A stretch of 13,539 nucleotides of DNA from CAZSRL01 sp964609615 (GTDB lineage: Bacteria > Bacillota_I > Bacilli_A > RF39 > UBA660), in assembly GCA_964609615.1 (NCBI GenBank), contig CAZSRL010000022.1:1-13539 (forward strand), given 5' to 3'. Positions 6,402 through 13,539 of the stretch are shown here, in pieces. A program made the position numbers and the translations under genes. The notes under the pieces are model-generated. The model had not been told where the DNA came from. It was given only the letters and a program-made list of their open reading frames with translations, and did not search any database. The first letter of the stretch is position 1. Each line of letters opens with the position of its first letter.

Positions 6402-8537
6402 ATGAACGAAAAAAAATCGTTTGATGATATTAAAAATCTTTGTTCAAAATATATGAATGAAGAAGAATTAAAAATAATTCAAAAATATTATGAACAATCA
6501 ATTATAATTTATAAAGATATGAAAAGAAAAACAGGGGAAGATTATATACATCATCCCCTTAATGTTGCTTACATTCTTGCTTGTTTAAAAATGGATCCTA
6601 TATCAATAGGATGTTCACTTATACATGAAGCAATTATACAGAATAAAATGAGTGAAGAACAAATAGAAAATATGTTTGGTAGTGAAAGTTTATCTATAAT
6701 AAAAAGCTTGACTAAACTTAGTAATATAAAAAGAACATTTAATAAAGAAACAAATATAGAACATGATAGAAGAGTTATAGTTGGACTAGCTGAGAATCCA
6801 AAAGCATTATTTATAAGGCTTGCTGATAGAACAGATAATATGAGAACTTTATATGTTTTTGATAAAGAGCATCAAAAAGAAATTATAGAAGAAACAGAAA
6901 ACATATTAATTCCAATTGCTCATCGTTTAGGAGTAAAACAAATTAAAAGTAAATTAGAAGATTATTGTTTTAAATATTCTAAACCTGAGTTTTATGATGA
7001 AATAAAAGAAATGATAAATGCTGATGAAAAAGAATTAAACGATTCGCTTAAACAAATGAAATTAGAACTTAGTGATTTACTGCGTGAACATGAAATTGAT
7101 TTTGAAATAACATCAAGAGTAAAAAGTATTTATGGTATAGGTCAAAAGTTAGAAAAAGGAAGACGTTTTAGCGATATATATGATTTATTAGGGTTAAGAA
7201 TATTAGTTAATAATACAGAAGAATGTTATTTAATAATAGGACTAATTCATTCTAAATATAAAGGTATTGCTAAAAGATTTAAAGATTTCATAGCAAAACC
7301 AAAAGAAAATATGTATAGAAGTATACATACAACTGTATTTGGACCAGGTGGACATATGTATGAAATACAAATAAGAACATATGAAATGGATGAAATAGCT
7401 GAAAAGGGAGTAGCGTCACACTGGAGTTATAAAGAACATACAGATGGTAATATGAAAAGTACTTTAGAAAATAAATTAGAAAAGTTTCGTTCTTTAGTAG
7501 AAAGCCAAGATAATGAAGATAATGAAGACTTCTTTAAAAACTTTGAAAGTGGACTTAATAAAGAAGAAATATATATATTTACTCCTAAAGGAGATATTAT
7601 AGAGTTACCTATAGGCGCTACTCCTGTTGACTTTGCTTATAGAATACATTCAGAAATAGGAAATACATTAGTATCTGCTATAGTAAATGATAATATAGTA
7701 AAACTAGATTATAAATTAAATGATGAAGATATAGTAAGTTTAAATACAAAAGAAGGAAGTGAACCAAATAAAGATTGGTTAAATTTTGTCGCAACAGAAA
7801 CTGCTAAATCAAGAATAAAGTCATATTATTCAAAACAAGAAAAAGAAAAATATATTAATTTAGGTAAAGATTTATTATCAAACTATTTAAAAAAACAAAA
7901 AAAACCTATTAAAGATATATTAAATGATGAAAATATAGAAAGAGTTATTAAAGAATTAAAACAAGATAATTTAAATGATTTATATTTATCAATAGGAGCA
8001 TTAAAATTTACTCCTCAATATATTTATAATAAACTTATAAATAAAAAAGAAGAAGAACTTAGTGATGATGATTTAATAAAAAAAGTATTAAAAAATAAAA
8101 CAAATACAGATAATAAAACAGACTTTATTATAAGTGGAGAAACAGGTATTTTAGCTAGTAGTGCTACTTGTTGTAATCCAGTATATGGAGAAGATGTAGT
8201 AGGTTTTATTACAAAAGGATATGGAGTTAAAGTACACAAAAAAGATTGTATTAATATAAAAGAATCAAATAGATTAATAGATGTAGTATGGAATATAGAG
8301 GGGGATAATAAATATAGTACTAAATTAAATATTTATGTTGATAGTAAAACAGAAAAAATGATAGATATAATGGCTGTTTCTACTAAACTTAATGTACAAA
8401 TAACATCTATAAAATTAATTAAAAAAGATAAAACATATTATGAAATAGTTTGTGAAGTAAAAGATATTGATACATTAAATAAATATATATCTTTATTAAA
8501 TAGTATAAAATTTGTTACAAATGTAGAAAGGATATAA
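6402..8537 (+). CDS. relA: RelA/SpoT-family (p)ppGpp synthetase with degenerate hydrolase site
   Basis: A 711-aa long Rel protein, which makes the alarmone (p)ppGpp from ATP and GDP/GTP on starved ribosomes. Domains in order: HD hydrolase (about 20-190), synthetase (about 215-345), TGS (388-450, with YRIH at 413-416), helical part, CC-type zinc-finger/RIS region (C590, C591, H612, C616) and ACT (about 637-711). Synthetase residues are present: SRVKSIYGI (238-246), YDLLGLR (260-266), RFKD (292-295), YRSIHTT (305-311), EIQIRT (321-326). The hydrolase site is not intact. H51 and H75 remain, as do D142 and N146, but the usual HDxxED motif reads HEAIIQ (75-80). The catalytic Glu-Asp pair is Ile-Gln, and Asp78 (family numbering) is Glu. 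I infer a synthetase-only enzyme, although RFKD is the variant usual in bifunctional Rel. ATG 6402 follows AAAAAGGAG. The stop lies one base before dtd. Confidence 0.95.
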   Translation: MNEKKSFDDIKNLCSKYMNEEELKIIQKYYEQSIIIYKDMKRKTGEDYIHHPLNVAYILACLKMDPISIGCSLIHEAIIQNKMSEEQIENMFGSESLSIIKSLTKLSNIKRTFNKETNIEHDRRVIVGLAENPKALFIRLADRTDNMRTLYVFDKEHQKEIIEETENILIPIAHRLGVKQIKSKLEDYCFKYSKPEFYDEIKEMINADEKELNDSLKQMKLELSDLLREHEIDFEITSRVKSIYGIGQKLEKGRRFSDIYDLLGLRILVNNTEECYLIIGLIHSKYKGIAKRFKDFIAKPKENMYRSIHTTVFGPGGHMYEIQIRTYEMDEIAEKGVASHWSYKEHTDGNMKSTLENKLEKFRSLVESQDNEDNEDFFKNFESGLNKEEIYIFTPKGDIIELPIGATPVDFAYRIHSEIGNTLVSAIVNDNIVKLDYKLNDEDIVSLNTKEGSEPNKDWLNFVATETAKSRIKSYYSKQEKEKYINLGKDLLSNYLKKQKKPIKDILNDENIERVIKELKQDNLNDLYLSIGALKFTPQYIYNKLINKKEEELSDDDLIKKVLKNKTNTDNKTDFIISGETGILASSATCCNPVYGEDVVGFITKGYGVKVHKKDCINIKESNRLIDVVWNIEGDNKYSTKLNIYVDSKTEKMIDIMAVSTKLNVQITSIKLIKKDKTYYEIVCEVKDIDTLNKYISLLNSIKFVTNVERI

Positions 8538-8538
8538 T

Positions 8539-8991
8539 ATGTTAGTTGTATTACAAAGAAGCAAAAATAGTAAAGTAATTATAAATAATAAAATAAATGG
8601 AAGTATAGAACAAGGACTTGTTATATTAGTAGGATTTACTAATGGAGATAATGAAACTATTATTGATAAAATGATAGATAAAATAATAAATCTTAGAATA
8701 TTTGAAGATGATAAAGGATTAATGAATTTAAGTTTATTAGATATAAAGGGTAGTATATTAAGTATTTCACAATTTACTTTATACGCTAAGTGTAAAAAAG
8801 GAAGAAGACCATCTTTTGTAGATGCACTTGAACCAAATGGAGCAAGTAGATTATATGATATATTTAATAATAAATTAAGAGATAAACAAATACCAGTAGA
8901 AACAGGTATATTTGGTAGTGATATGTTAGTACAAATAAATAATGATGGACCAGTTACTATAGTATTAGATAGTTCTCATATATGTAAATAA
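8539..8991 (+). CDS. dtd: D-aminoacyl-tRNA deacylase
   Basis: A 150-aa DTD enzyme that hydrolyses D-amino acids (and glycine from mischarged tRNA-Ala) off tRNA, keeping D-residues out of proteins. The two family motifs are intact: SQFTLYA (77-83) and NNDGPVT (134-140), whose Gly-cisPro loop gives chiral selectivity. KGRRPSF (87-93) is also typical, and length is normal for the dimeric enzyme. Its ATG follows the relA stop by one base, with AAAGGAT serving as ribosome site inside the relA end. The relA-dtd pair is conserved in Bacilli. No terminator follows before the next promoter, so transcription may run on into the T-box leader. Confidence 0.96.
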   Translation: MLVVLQRSKNSKVIINNKINGSIEQGLVILVGFTNGDNETIIDKMIDKIINLRIFEDDKGLMNLSLLDIKGSILSISQFTLYAKCKKGRRPSFVDALEPNGASRLYDIFNNKLRDKQIPVETGIFGSDMLVQINNDGPVTIVLDSSHICK

Positions 8992-8996
8992 AGGAG
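8991..8996 (+). other. Orphan Shine-Dalgarno site after dtd
   Basis: AAGGAG overlaps the dtd stop codon exactly as at coupled gene junctions, but no ATG or GTG follows within range and the next TTG (9034) is stopped at once. It may be a relic of a lost operon gene, or chance in purine-rich DNA. Confidence 0.35.
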
Positions 8997-9032
8997 ATTA
9001 TAGAGGCTTAATAATATAAAGTAATCATATAT

Positions 9033-9061
9033 TTGACTTAAAAATAAAAGTATATTATAAT
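9033..9061 (+). promoter_or_regulatory. Promoter of the T-box/valS unit
   Basis: TTGACT (9033-9038), 17-bp spacer, TATAAT (9056-9061). Transcription would start near 9068, a few bases before stem I of the T-box leader, which fits well. Confidence 0.85.
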
Positions 9062-9067
9062 TTACCT

Positions 9068-9272
9068 ATAAAGCAAAGAGGAAGAGGAGTAAGTTTAATT
9101 ATTCTTTAAAGAGAGAGATATGTTGGTGTAATTATCTTAAGAAAATAAACCGAATGTAGCTTCTGAGTTAATTTCTGAAATTAGTAAGAAATTACGGTTA
9201 AAGCCGTTATACAAAAAAAGTAAATAAAAAGGATGGTACCGTCTTAAATGACTCCTTGTACCATCCTTTTTT
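9068..9272 (+). ncRNA. T-box riboswitch (valine) controlling valS
   Basis: This leader senses uncharged tRNA-Val. Stem I base: GGAAG (9080-9084) with CTTCT (9160-9164). Above it, the specifier loop has AGTA on the 5' side (loop E type) and CGAATGTAG (9151-9159) on the 3' side, closed by GTTTA (9093-9097) with TAAAC (9146-9150). GTA (9156-9158) is the likely valine specifier. The distal part carries AGAGAG and GGTGTAA. The antiterminator is AAGGA (9229-9233) with TCCTT (9253-9257) and GTC (9241-9243) with GAC (9250-9252), leaving the 7-nt bulge TGGTACC (9234-9240), whose TGGT can pair with tRNA ACCA. The competing terminator is listed separately. When tRNA-Val is uncharged it stabilises the antiterminator and valS is read. 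The leader start is inferred from the promoter. Confidence 0.95.
9227..9272 (+). terminator. T-box terminator hairpin upstream of valS
   Basis: A perfect 13-bp stem, AAAAGGATGGTAC (9227-9239) with GTACCATCCTTTT (9258-9270), ends in a T run. It uses the same bases as the antiterminator, so only one of the two can form. Confidence 0.93.
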
Positions 9273-9295
9273 ATGTTTAAAAGGAGAGAAGAAAA

Positions 9296-11815
9296 ATGTT
9301 AGAGAAAAAATATAATCATTTAGAAGTAGAAAAAGATTTATATAATTTTTGGTTAGAAAAAGAGTATTTTAAAAGTAATGATAAAACAAAGGATCCTTTT
9401 TGTATTGTAATACCACCACCAAATGTAACAGGTAAATTACATTTAGGTCATGCTTGGGATACAACACTTCAAGATATAATAATAAGGTATAAAAAAATGA
9501 ATGGATTTGATACTCTTTGGTTACCGGGAATGGATCATGCTGGTATTGCAACACAAGCAAAAGTTGATGAAAGGCTTAGAAAAGATGGAATAAATCCTAG
9601 AAGTTTAACTAGAGAAGATTGGCTTAAACATGCTTGGGGATGGAAAGAAGAATATGCGCAAACTATTAGAAAACAATGGGCAAAACTAGGTTTATCACTT
9701 GATTATTCAAAAGAAAGATTTACTTTAGATGAAGGATTAAATGATGCTGTTACAAAAGTATTTATTGATTATTATAATAAAGGATTAATTTATAGAGGAA
9801 AAAGAATTATCAATTGGGACCCTATTCAACAAACTGCTCTTTCTAATGAAGAAGTAATTTATAAAGATATCGAGGGAGCTTTTTATCACATTAAATATAT
9901 GATAGAAGGAACAAAAGATTATTTAGAAATAGCAACAACAAGACCTGAAACATTATTTGGAGATACAGCAGTAGCAGTTAATAAAGATGATGAAAGATAT
10001 AAAAACCTTATTGGAAAAAATGTAATACTTCCAATAGTAAATAAACCAATACCTGTTATAGCTGATGAACACGCAGATATGGAATTTGGAACAGGAGTAG
10101 TAAAAATAACCCCAGCACATGATCCAAATGATTTTGAAGTAGGACAAAGACATAACCTACAAAGAGTTATTTGTATTAATCCAGATGCTACAATGAATGA
10201 AAATGCCGGTATTTATAATAAAATGGATCGTTTTGAGGCTAGAGAAAAACTAGTAGAAGATCTAAAAAAACAAGACTTACTTATAAAAATTGAAAAGATA
10301 AAACATAGTGTAGGACATTCAGAAAGAAGTGGAGTAGTAGTTGAACCATATTTATCAAACCAATGGTTTGTTAAAATGAGACCACTTGCAAATAGAGTAC
10401 TTGAAATGCAAAAAACAAAAGATAAAGTAAACTTTGTACCAAAAAGATTTGAAAAAACATTAAATCACTGGATGGAAATATCATATGATTGGTGTATATC
10501 AAGACAACTTTGGTGGGGACATAGAATCCCAGCTTATTATAAAGGTGATGAAATATATGTAGGTACAAATCCACCAGCTGGATTTGTTCAAGATGAAGAT
10601 GTTCTTGATACATGGTTTAGTAGTGCTCTATGGCCATTTAGTACACTTGGTTGGCCAAATGAAACAGAAGATTATAAAAGATATTTTCCAAATGATTGTT
10701 TAGTGACAGGATTTGATATTATATTCTTTTGGGTTGCTAGAATGATATTTTCTTCACTAGAACTTACTGATAAAATACCATTTAATGATTGTGTTATACA
10801 TGGATTAATTAGAGATAAACAAGGAAGAAAAATGTCAAAATCTTTAGGTAACGGAGTAGATCCAATGGAAGAAATACAAAAGTATGGAGCAGATTCACTT
10901 AGATACTTTTTAGCAACTTCTTCTGCCCCAGGAATGGATTTAAGATATGATGAAGAAAAAGTAAAATCCACTTGGAACTTTATTAATAAAATATATAATG
11001 CATCAAGATATGTATTAATGAATTTAGAAGATTTTAAAGAAGAAAACAAAACATTAGAAAACTTAAAAGAAGAAGATAAATGGATACTTAATAGATTAAA
11101 TGAAGAAGTGAAAATAATAACAAAACATATGGATAAATATGAATTTAATATAGTTGGTACTCATCTTTATAACTTTATTTGGAGTGATTTTTGTGATAAC
11201 TATATAGAACTATCAAAAAGACAAATGGATAACACAACAAAAACAGTATTATTTGAAGTATTAACAAATATACTAAAGTTATTACATCCATTTATGCCTC
11301 ATGTAACAGAAGTTATATATCAAAAACTTCCTATACATAATGAAAGTATAATGATTACAAATTATCCGACATATAAAAAAGAATATATATATAATAATAA
11401 CTTTAAAACAGTTATAGAAGATATAAGCAAAATAAGAAATCTAAAAAAAGAAAACAACATAGAAAAAAATACATATTATGAAGTAAAAACAACCGAAGAA
11501 TTAAAAGAAATATATAACTTTATGTTAAAACTAACAGATAATAACACTAAAAAACCTACAAACTCAAAAGAATTTAAATATAATTCAAACAATATAACAA
11601 TAACATTCTTTAGAGACAATACTCTAACAGATAAAGAAAAACAAGAAATACAAAATGAACTAGAAAAATTAAATAAAAACATAAAATCAAGAGAAAACCT
11701 ATTAAACAATAAAAACTATATTAACAATGCTCCTAAAGAATTAGTAGAAAAAGAACAAAAAACACTTGAAGAACAAAAAAACAAAAAAGATATATTAATA
11801 TCAAGATTAAAATAA
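9296..11815 (+). CDS. valS: Valyl-tRNA synthetase
   Basis: An 839-aa class I synthetase that charges tRNA-Val. Visible: PPPNVTGKLHLGH (40-52), holding the HIGH-type motif; the CP1 editing domain (about 205-345) with TTRPETLFGD (214-223) and PAHDPNDF (273-280), which clears Thr-tRNA-Val; DWCISRQLWWGHRIPAYY (398-415); VLDTWFSSALWPFS (436-449); and KMSKS (512-516). An anticodon-binding helical domain follows (about 570-720), then the charged coiled-coil arm typical of ValRS (about 775-839). Length is slightly below the common 870-880 aa, with the shortening mainly in loops and the C-terminal part; all catalytic parts are present. ATG 9296 has AAGGAG (9281-9286) at 9 nt. Expression is governed by the T-box directly upstream and ended by a strong terminator at 11887. 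Confidence 0.98.
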   Translation: MLEKKYNHLEVEKDLYNFWLEKEYFKSNDKTKDPFCIVIPPPNVTGKLHLGHAWDTTLQDIIIRYKKMNGFDTLWLPGMDHAGIATQAKVDERLRKDGINPRSLTREDWLKHAWGWKEEYAQTIRKQWAKLGLSLDYSKERFTLDEGLNDAVTKVFIDYYNKGLIYRGKRIINWDPIQQTALSNEEVIYKDIEGAFYHIKYMIEGTKDYLEIATTRPETLFGDTAVAVNKDDERYKNLIGKNVILPIVNKPIPVIADEHADMEFGTGVVKITPAHDPNDFEVGQRHNLQRVICINPDATMNENAGIYNKMDRFEAREKLVEDLKKQDLLIKIEKIKHSVGHSERSGVVVEPYLSNQWFVKMRPLANRVLEMQKTKDKVNFVPKRFEKTLNHWMEISYDWCISRQLWWGHRIPAYYKGDEIYVGTNPPAGFVQDEDVLDTWFSSALWPFSTLGWPNETEDYKRYFPNDCLVTGFDIIFFWVARMIFSSLELTDKIPFNDCVIHGLIRDKQGRKMSKSLGNGVDPMEEIQKYGADSLRYFLATSSAPGMDLRYDEEKVKSTWNFINKIYNASRYVLMNLEDFKEENKTLENLKEEDKWILNRLNEEVKIITKHMDKYEFNIVGTHLYNFIWSDFCDNYIELSKRQMDNTTKTVLFEVLTNILKLLHPFMPHVTEVIYQKLPIHNESIMITNYPTYKKEYIYNNNFKTVIEDISKIRNLKKENNIEKNTYYEVKTTEELKEIYNFMLKLTDNNTKKPTNSKEFKYNSNNITITFFRDNTLTDKEKQEIQNELEKLNKNIKSRENLLNNKNYINNAPKELVEKEQKTLEEQKNKKDILISRLK

Positions 11816-11840
11816 AAAAAATTATTGAAAGTATTACATA

Positions 11841-11906
11841 ATGGCGGAAGATGAGACAACAAAAATAGAAACTACAAATCCATATGAAAAGCAAAGAACT
11901 AAATAA
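11841..11906 (+). CDS. Possible 21-residue small ORF ending in the valS terminator
   Basis: ATG 11841 opens a 21-codon frame (MAEDETTKIETT, then NPYEKQRTK) ending TAA at 11904-11906. Its last codons form the left arm and loop of the terminator that follows. The protein would be short, charged and soluble, with no known family. Its first codons (GCG GAA GAT GAG) are richer in G than surrounding DNA. Against it, there is no good ribosome site and no promoter of its own. It may be a relic or chance. Confidence 0.2.
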   Translation: MAEDETTKIETTNPYEKQRTK

Positions 11907-11921
11907 TAGTTCTTTGCTTTT
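11887..11921 (+). terminator. Intrinsic terminator of valS
   Basis: A perfect 15-bp stem, AAAAGCAAAGAACTA (11887-11901) with TAGTTCTTTGCTTTT (11907-11921), with a 5-nt loop and terminal T run. It separates valS from the sigma gene promoter at 11941. Confidence 0.93.
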
Positions 11922-11940
11922 AATAAATATTCTTAAAAAA

Positions 11941-11969
11941 TTGACTTTTTATAAAGAAAAATGTATAAT
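11941..11969 (+). promoter_or_regulatory. Promoter of the sigma-factor gene
   Basis: TTGACT (11941-11946), 17-bp spacer, TATAAT (11964-11969). Transcription would start near 11976, leaving about 25 nt before ATG 12001. It appears fully intact although the gene behind it is broken. Confidence 0.85.
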
Positions 11970-12000
11970 ATAAACGAATTTTAAAAAGGGGAAGAATATA

Positions 12001-12779
12001 ATGAATATAAATGAATATACTAATTTAATTAAAAAAATAGATATATATACTGAAGAAGAAGAAAAAAATATGTTTTTAAAAAGTAAAACTGATTCTAGTA
12101 TAAAAAATGAAATAGTAGAGATTATTTAAGATTAGTTCTTTTTTTAGCACAAAAACATTCTATAAATTGTAATAATGTATTAACAGAAGATTTAATACAA
12201 ACAGGAAATGAAATTTTAATTAAAGCTGTTAATAATTTTAATCCTACTTTAGGATATAGATTTTCAACATATGCTTATATTTCAATTGAAAGAAAAATGA
12301 TTGATTATATTAATAAAAATGAATATGGAGTAATAAAAAAACCTCATGCTATAACTGAAGATATTAAAGTATATCAATCATTTATATATAATTATTATAA
12401 AAAAAATGGTGTAATACCAGATAAGAACGAAATAATGAATTATTTAGATATAAGTGAAGAAAGATTATTAACAATTGAAAATATTGTTAATAATAAAAAT
12501 GAAGAAGATAATACATCAAGAGGCTTTGATAATACAGAAAATGAAGTTTTTGAACACTTATTATTAGAAGAATTAAATGAAATTATATATGGTGAAGATT
12601 CACCTTTATCATTAAGAGAAAAAATGATTCTTGAACATAGATATGGATTAAATGATAAAATATCAAAAAATAAAAAACAAACAGGAGAATTTTTTAATAT
12701 CTCATATGCAAGAGTTAATGATATTGAAAAAAAAGCTTTAGAAAAAATAAGACAACAATTCAAAGTAAACAGCAAATAA
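12001..12779 (+). pseudogene. Sigma-70-family RNA polymerase sigma factor, interrupted by a one-base frameshift
   Basis: Reading from ATG 12001 (AAGGGG at 11986-11991) gives 42 residues and stops at TAA 12127-12129. The part before the stop, LTEEE-like YTEEEEKN then IKNEIVE, is the start of a sigma-70 region. A second frame, open from 12111, continues as DYLRLVLFLAQKH (region 2.1) and EDLIQTGNEILIKAVNNF, then GYRFSTYAYISIERK (regions 2.2-2.4). Region 3 follows, and region 4 reads LSLREKMILEHRYGL and YARVNDIEKKALEKIR, the promoter -35-binding helix-turn-helix. Joining after GAG 12118-12120 by one base restores exact family spacing (IVE-x-YLRLV). The whole protein would be about 259 aa, an alternative sigma factor rather than RpoD. 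The first ATG in the second frame is 12297, inside region 2.4; a protein from there would lack core-binding region 2 and could not act normally. No slippery heptamer is visible, so programmed frameshifting is unlikely: true mutation or a sequence error. What it controlled is unknown. Confidence 0.85.
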
Positions 12780-12780
12780 A

Positions 12781-12815
12781 AGAACTCACATTTGACATAA
12801 TGTGATTTCTTTTTT
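12781..12815 (+). terminator. Terminator of the sigma gene, overlapping the next promoter
   Basis: AGAACTCACATT (12781-12792) pairs with AATGTGATTTCT (12799-12810), 12 bp with one mismatch, around the loop TGACAT. A run of T follows to 12815. The hairpin begins right after the sigma gene's stop codon. Confidence 0.85.
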
Positions 12816-12820
12816 ATAAT
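12792..12820 (+). promoter_or_regulatory. Consensus promoter embedded in the terminator
   Basis: TTGACA (12792-12797), 17-bp spacer, TATAAT (12815-12820). The -35 box begins at the last base of the left arm and fills most of the hairpin loop. The spacer holds the right arm and T run, and the -10 box starts at the last T. Transcription would begin near 12827, about 24 nt before ATG 12851. Confidence 0.85.
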
Positions 12821-12850
12821 ATGCACTTATAAAAGGAAGGAAAATAAAAA

Positions 12851-13429
12851 ATGAATCAAAAAGAAAGAATGTATACACAACGTTTAGAATTTCTTCATAT
12901 GTATTTAAGAAATTATGGATTAAGTAAATTTCAGATAAATAGTTTAGTTGTTTATAATCCTAAAATATTACAAAAAGAAGAATATGTTAGAAATTTAGAA
13001 AGAATCTGCTATGTTGCTAAAGCAAACAACGCAGATTTAGACCAAGTTATAAACAATATAAATACACAACCAGCTATACTATCTAATAAGAGAATAGTAG
13101 ATATTAATTTTGCTTTATTAGGAAGTGTAGGTTTAGATAAACAAGCATTAGAAAATGATTTAAGTCCCGTTTGTCAAACACCAGAGTATTTATACAGAAA
13201 AATTCAAGTTTTAAAAATGAATTTTGCTTGCTCATTAGATAATATAATACAATTTTCTTTAAATTCACAATGGAAAAAACAATTAAAAAAATATGCAGAA
13301 CCAAAATATTCTTCAGGAGTTGAATATGAAAAGAAAAAAATAAAAGTTATTATTAATGAATATAATCAACATCTATCTGAATTAATAAATTCTGAAGAAA
13401 ATAAAGAAAATAAAGAAAAGATAAGATAA
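12851..13429 (+). CDS. Small helical-repeat protein with mTERF-like repeats, function unknown
   Basis: I do not recognise a named bacterial family. The 192-aa protein has no signal peptide or membrane segment, so it is cytoplasmic. It seems to hold three or four helical repeats of about 33-37 residues. Similar positions read GLSKFQINSLVVYNPKIL (23-40), ADLDQVINNINTQPAIL (61-77), GLDKQALENDLSPVCQ (94-109) with TPEYL just after, and SLDNIIQFS (128-136). The pattern of a helix, then a Pro-x-Ile-Leu turn, recalls the mTERF repeats of organelle nucleic-acid-binding proteins. The C-terminal tail (about 157-192) is rich in Lys and Glu and probably helical. ATG 12851 has AAGGAAGG (12833-12840) 10 nt upstream. 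It has its own consensus promoter and a strong terminator, so it is a single-gene unit. Binding of DNA or RNA is only a suggestion. Confidence 0.85.
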   Translation: MNQKERMYTQRLEFLHMYLRNYGLSKFQINSLVVYNPKILQKEEYVRNLERICYVAKANNADLDQVINNINTQPAILSNKRIVDINFALLGSVGLDKQALENDLSPVCQTPEYLYRKIQVLKMNFACSLDNIIQFSLNSQWKKQLKKYAEPKYSSGVEYEKKKIKVIINEYNQHLSELINSEENKENKEKIR

Positions 13430-13461
13430 AAAACACTTTATAAAACTATAAAGTGTTTTTT
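13430..13461. terminator. Intrinsic terminator after the helical-repeat gene
   Basis: AAAACACTTTAT (13430-13441) pairs perfectly with ATAAAGTGTTTT (13448-13459) around a 6-nt loop, with T run to 13461. The A run before the left arm would also serve the opposite strand. The remaining bases, 13462-13539, hold no supportable gene. Confidence 0.88.
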
Positions 13462-13539
13462 AGTGTTTTAGTTAAAAAATTTAATGACCTAACATAAACC
13501 TAAATGCTATAATGAATACATACAATAGATGGTTTTAAT

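Noticed and set aside
10672..11049. Minus-strand 125-codon open frame within valS
   Set aside because: It lies opposite the KMSKS region of an intact valS; a by-product of AT-rich codon use.
12109..12129. Programmed -1 frameshift in the sigma gene
   Set aside because: No X-XXY-YYZ slippery heptamer occurs in the overlap, and I see no stimulatory hairpin just after it.
12440..12826. Minus-strand open frame opposite the sigma factor
   Set aside because: Sigma regions 3 and 4 are clear on the plus strand, and the frame would start within the terminator without a ribosome site.
13462..13539. Possible promoter (TATAAT at 13508-13513) or gene tail at the window end
   Set aside because: The -35 match is poor, all short frames are stopped within the window, and too little sequence remains to judge.

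Overview
The window is very AT-rich and looks like a low-GC Bacillota chromosome, probably class Bacilli, perhaps an uncultured gut lineage near the Mollicutes. Reasons are the comN-secDF-relA-dtd gene order, a valine T-box leader, AAGGAGG-type ribosome sites and TTGACW-N17-TATAAT promoters. TGA is used as a stop (end of the first gene) and tryptophan is TGG, so this is not the Mycoplasma code. The lineage call is inference; the gene families are not.

Layout. (1) 1-779: a ComEC/Rec2-type metallo-beta-lactamase domain with an abnormal 5' end at the window edge. (2) 865-3519, minus strand: a two-gene operon for a lipoprotein and a membrane-anchored, cysteine-rich surface protein with nine C-x10-C modules. 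Two near-identical promoters 90 bp apart drive it, and a terminator shared with the convergent first gene ends it. (3) 3839-8991, plus strand: comN, secDF, relA and dtd, almost gapless. This is a shortened form of the Bacillus arrangement, with no recJ or apt. (4) 9033-11921: promoter, T-box(Val), valS and terminator. (5) 11941-12815: a sigma-70-family factor with a strong promoter but broken by one missing base in region 2.1. (6) 12781-13461: a terminator with a consensus promoter built into it, then a small helical-repeat protein resembling mTERF repeats, then a terminator.

The plus-strand genes cover protein export (SecDF), stringent response (Rel), tRNA quality control (Dtd) and charged-tRNA sensing (T-box/ValS). 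Rel keeps its synthetase residues but has lost key residues of its ppGpp hydrolase site. The minus-strand operon is the least familiar part and the best candidate for an undescribed surface system; its extracytoplasmic cysteines imply disulfides. No tRNA, rRNA, CRISPR array or insertion sequence was seen.
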